A stretch of DNA of 45,499 nt from Seminavis robusta (taxonomy: Eukaryota > Bacillariophyta > Bacillariophyceae > Naviculales > Naviculaceae), in NCBI GenBank assembly GCA_903772945.1, contig CAICTM010000851.1, positions 1 through 45,499 of the forward strand. Direction: 5' to 3'. Both the position numbers and the translations under genes were made by a program. Positions 42,579-45,499 of this stretch are shown here, one piece after another. Under the pieces are notes generated by a model that searched no databases, had not been told where the DNA came from, and was given only the letters and a program-made list of their open reading frames with translations. Position 1 is the stretch's first letter. Every line of letters begins with the position of its first letter.

Positions 42579-45499
42579 TAACACTCTAGCTTAGTAAAGG
42601 TAAAATACTGTTTTACTGTTAAGCTATTTCCAAGAAGTGATCTTTCTCCATGTTTTCTGGGATTGATTCAACTTCAAAGGATATAGTGAAGGGGGTGACC
42701 ATATAGATCAGTTAAACTCCCCATGTATGTAACTAGAGAATTGATATAGATATCCCCTCTAAACTAGATTGGGATAAACGAATAATTTGTATTGAGGTGT
42801 CTGTAATACAACCTCCAACACACTCCTGCACGGTTCCATAAAGGATACCGTGGAACGAATAATTAATGTAATGATGGTTGCTCCATAAGGAACAGTTGTT
42901 GGTCGAGAGACCATTTGCTAGGTTGCTCGGCATTCCCGCTTGGTGGCGAGAAGCTTGTCATCCATAGCAGTGCTGACAAATCTGTCACAGTCAATGTGGA
43001 CATGTGGACAGTGTCGTCATGAAAACCACTGTGGCTACCACTCCTGTGAGTGTCGCCACTCCTGTATACTTGCTTGTGGCGGTTGGTGCCGTCACTTGAT
43101 GTTGCTGTATCGAAACTGGGAAGTTCCGATCCCAGCTTGTTGAACCGTGGGCTGGGAAGTTACGGTCACTTGGTATTGCTGTAGCTGGAAACTAGGAAGT
43201 TCGGCTGCATTCTCGTAGACTCAAACTGTGCTCTTGACTGGCGGGTAGACTGAACTGGACATGATATGCCATGGTCTCAATCGCCAATGATGTGTGGAAA
43301 CATCAATCCATTCAGACTTATACTGATTTGGAAATCAGGTGAGCATGAGTCTGTGCAATAGCTTGTAGCTATCTGGAGTCAGCTTTTGTCCATTGAATGG
43401 AACTGAGCTGTCTCTTCTTGTTGGAGTCCAAGAAGTGTTGGATGTCCTGTGTTGTCTTTTCCAGAGGAATGGAATCCTTTTCTTCCCAGCTGGGGAAGCT
43501 TCTTCCTTCATCACGGCCTCCTCTTCTTTGGATTCAGAATGGCTGTGACTTGTTGTACATGAATGTGTGCTTGCTTGATGTGGACCTTGGTTTTGCACCT
43601 CTTGTAGATGGGTGCTGGCAACTTGTGGCGTTCCGTCGAACTGTTCTTGCTTTGAGCTGGTTCCATGGTGGAACTTTCCTGTGGAACTGTGGGAATCCTC
43701 TGCAGAAGATATCCCGGTAGCACTGTTGTGTGGCTACCCTTGCTGAGTAAGCTTGCTCTGCCTTGATAGGCTTCTGTGGTCGCACTTGCAATCTCATGAT
43801 GGATCTTCTGAGTCATCCCGAGAGTCAAACTCAATCGATCTGTGGTCGCTGCTTGTGATTCGATCGCTTCGTGTCATTCGATCTGCATGATCGTTTCTTG
43901 TCAGTCGATCTGGTGTGTCAATCTGGCTAGATCGAACGGCGGAATTCAAAGGAAGGTCTGAAAAAAGGTTTCGAGACTGTGGTTTCGGTGCGGATACAAC
44001 TATTATCAATACCATCCTGCACTGTCGCTGTGGCCACCACTCCTGTGAGCTAGCTGTGGCAGGACTTGTACTTGTTGTATCCAAAGCTGGCATGGATTGG
44101 TTTGGACATTGGATGCAACATTGGCATTCGCTGTAGCTGAGGTGGTCCGTCTACGGATTCCTGAGAATCGATAGAGCACATCAAAGTGTCTATCTGTGCT
44201 TGGATAAGCAGGCTCCTACCTTGAGAAAGGCTTGCAATCCATCTCGACTGTCGTTGTGTCACTGTGCTTGCAATGAGTCCAAAAAAACCTTGGAAGTTGT
44301 TTGCTCGGCATCCCGGCTTTGGTGAACGAGAAGCTGAGCGAGGAGACGAGACAATACGGACATTGTCATCATCAGAAAAGTCTTTGTGGCTGCACTCATG
44401 CTGAGAGTGGTGCCCCCCTGGAAGACTGTGTCGGATGATACGTCACTTGGGTACCTGCGGCTCGTACATGGGAAGTACGGCTGCGATTGACACTTGATTG
44501 GGCTTTAAGCCCTTCGTAGATGGATGCTGGTTGAAGCTTCTGGTAGTCGTAGACTTGTGGGAGTGAAGCCCTATTGGAAGATGGGCATGGAAGTGTGAAA
44601 TAATGTAGCTGGAAGTCACAGGACTTGTTTGGTTCAGACTGAAACCAGTTCTTGGATGGCCTCGAAGTCTGAAGATGGAATGAGAAAATGGTTGAGGGTA
44701 TGTTCCTCTTGTCATGGTTTTGTTTTACTACTTCATGTGAGACTCGTGACTGCTGGTGTCGTCGTTGTGGTTGACTGGTGCCCGTCAACTTGGTTAAAAC
44801 CAAACTTCCAGGTACCGTCTTTGGGTGTTGCCGTAGCTGGACTGGGAAGTCAGGCTATAGCGACACTTTGGAGAACTGTTGTAGTAGCGGAACTAGGAGG
44901 AATGTTCCTTGCCACAATGATGTTTTGAGTTGGGGCTGGAAGCCCTTGGAAGGTTTGGATAATTGTAAGGAAGTATCGGAAGTAGTTGTGGATGCTCCAA
45001 GTGGCCCATACCTAGTGACTCACGCAAGGCTTCGCAAAAAACATGTGAAAGATCTCTTGCGACTGCCTACCCTCCTCCGGAGCCCTTCACATTCCCTCGG
45101 GCCTCATATTTTTCGTCCATGATGGTTCCCGAATGGTGATGTAGTCGGTAGATCCTTTTGGTTTGGTGATGCCACTGCTCTTACACTCGTGTGAGATGCG
45201 CTGTGGCATAGTTGCTTCGATAATGTATCTTCTGCTAGGTTGATTTGTTGTACTCATGTACTATCTTGTTGGTGTGAGACGAGGTGGTTGCAATTCTCTG
45301 TACAGTAGATTGCAGTGGAGCTGAGGTGCGCACCCTCTTGTTGTTTCTATTGCTCAGGTTCCACTTGTGGTGTCAAACTCTGAATGCTCCAACCATCCTG
45401 TGGCTTGGTTCTTTGTCTTGTGACTCCTGCTTGAGTGGCTTTGCTTGTAGCTAGCTACTCGGTTCAACGTTCACTGTCGTTCTGCTGTTGTTGGAGTAA
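42579..45499. other. Degenerate repeat region without a defensible gene
   Basis: About 2.9 kb of open-frame-poor sequence. Segments around 42915-43150 and 44291-44480 resemble each other (both contain GCTCGGCAT, then GAGAAGCT, then CATTGTCATCA or TGTCGTCATGA, then GTGGCT). Segments at 43590-43640 and 44505-44560 also match (TAGATGGGTGCTGG and TAGATGGATGCTGG). A GATCGA-rich microrepeat fills 43815-43935. Minus-strand readings are rich in Gln, Ser, Thr and Arg but are broken by stops. It could be a decayed gene with internal repeats or a non-coding repeat. Confidence 0.45.

Noticed and set aside
42149..42589. Plus-strand Trp-rich and Gly-rich frames
   Set aside because: They arise from the 24-nt tandem repeat; runs such as WWWW are unlikely in a real protein.
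44396..44803. Minus-strand open frame of 135 codons
   Set aside because: No ATG at its beginning and no recognised domain; treated as part of the degenerate repeat region.

Overview
The window is nuclear DNA of a diatom, probably a pennate one. Genes carry short GT-AG introns of about 68-372 nt. Four proteins begin with a signal peptide followed by a phenylalanine at the predicted cleavage point (AFAP, AFS, AFT), which is the diatom type of bipartite plastid presequence. The window also encodes PsbO and a PsbQ-type extrinsic photosystem II protein, plus an HSF-domain transcription factor of the kind that is expanded in diatoms. The exact species cannot be named from the sequence.

Layout. At 1-4.4 kb there is a partial GDP-L-fucose synthase (minus), a small His/Ser-rich protein (plus) and a CFA-synthase-like methyltransferase (plus). 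At 5.2-6.7 kb there is a plastid-targeted Tyr/Trp-type permease. From 7.1 to 17.3 kb lie two large paralogous ankyrin-repeat, multi-pass membrane proteins in head-to-head orientation; both have a pore-like LGEP segment. A mitochondrial Rho GTPase (Miro) follows on the minus strand (17.4-20.5 kb). From 21.3 to 25.2 kb there is a photosynthesis cluster: PsbQ' (plus), PsbO (minus) and a small plastid-targeted membrane protein (plus). From 25.7 to 32.9 kb I reconstruct one seven-exon gene for a secreted, probably GPI-anchored LRR protein of about 2,260 residues, built of six repeats of an N-cap, LRR and Cys-rich module. At 33.9-37.0 kb two membrane-anchored RING-H2 proteins stand head to head. At 37.4-40.5 kb one six-exon gene encodes an 890-residue protein with a Lin0512-like domain and two HSF DNA-binding domains. 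A small unknown protein lies at 41.5-42.1 kb. The last 3.4 kb is degenerate, repeat-bearing sequence without a gene I can defend.

How the genes relate. Two neighbouring pairs (the ankyrin channels and the RING proteins) look like inverted duplications sharing a divergent promoter region and a conserved intron. PsbO and PsbQ' act together in the oxygen-evolving complex; in both, exon 1 encodes just the ER-signal part of the presequence. No operon-like organisation exists and most other neighbours are functionally unrelated. Intergenic DNA repeatedly carries the palindrome TACCGGTA, sometimes in short tandem runs. The best candidates for something undescribed are the Lin0512 plus double-HSF fusion, the six-module LRR/Cys protein and the divergent ankyrin-channel pair.
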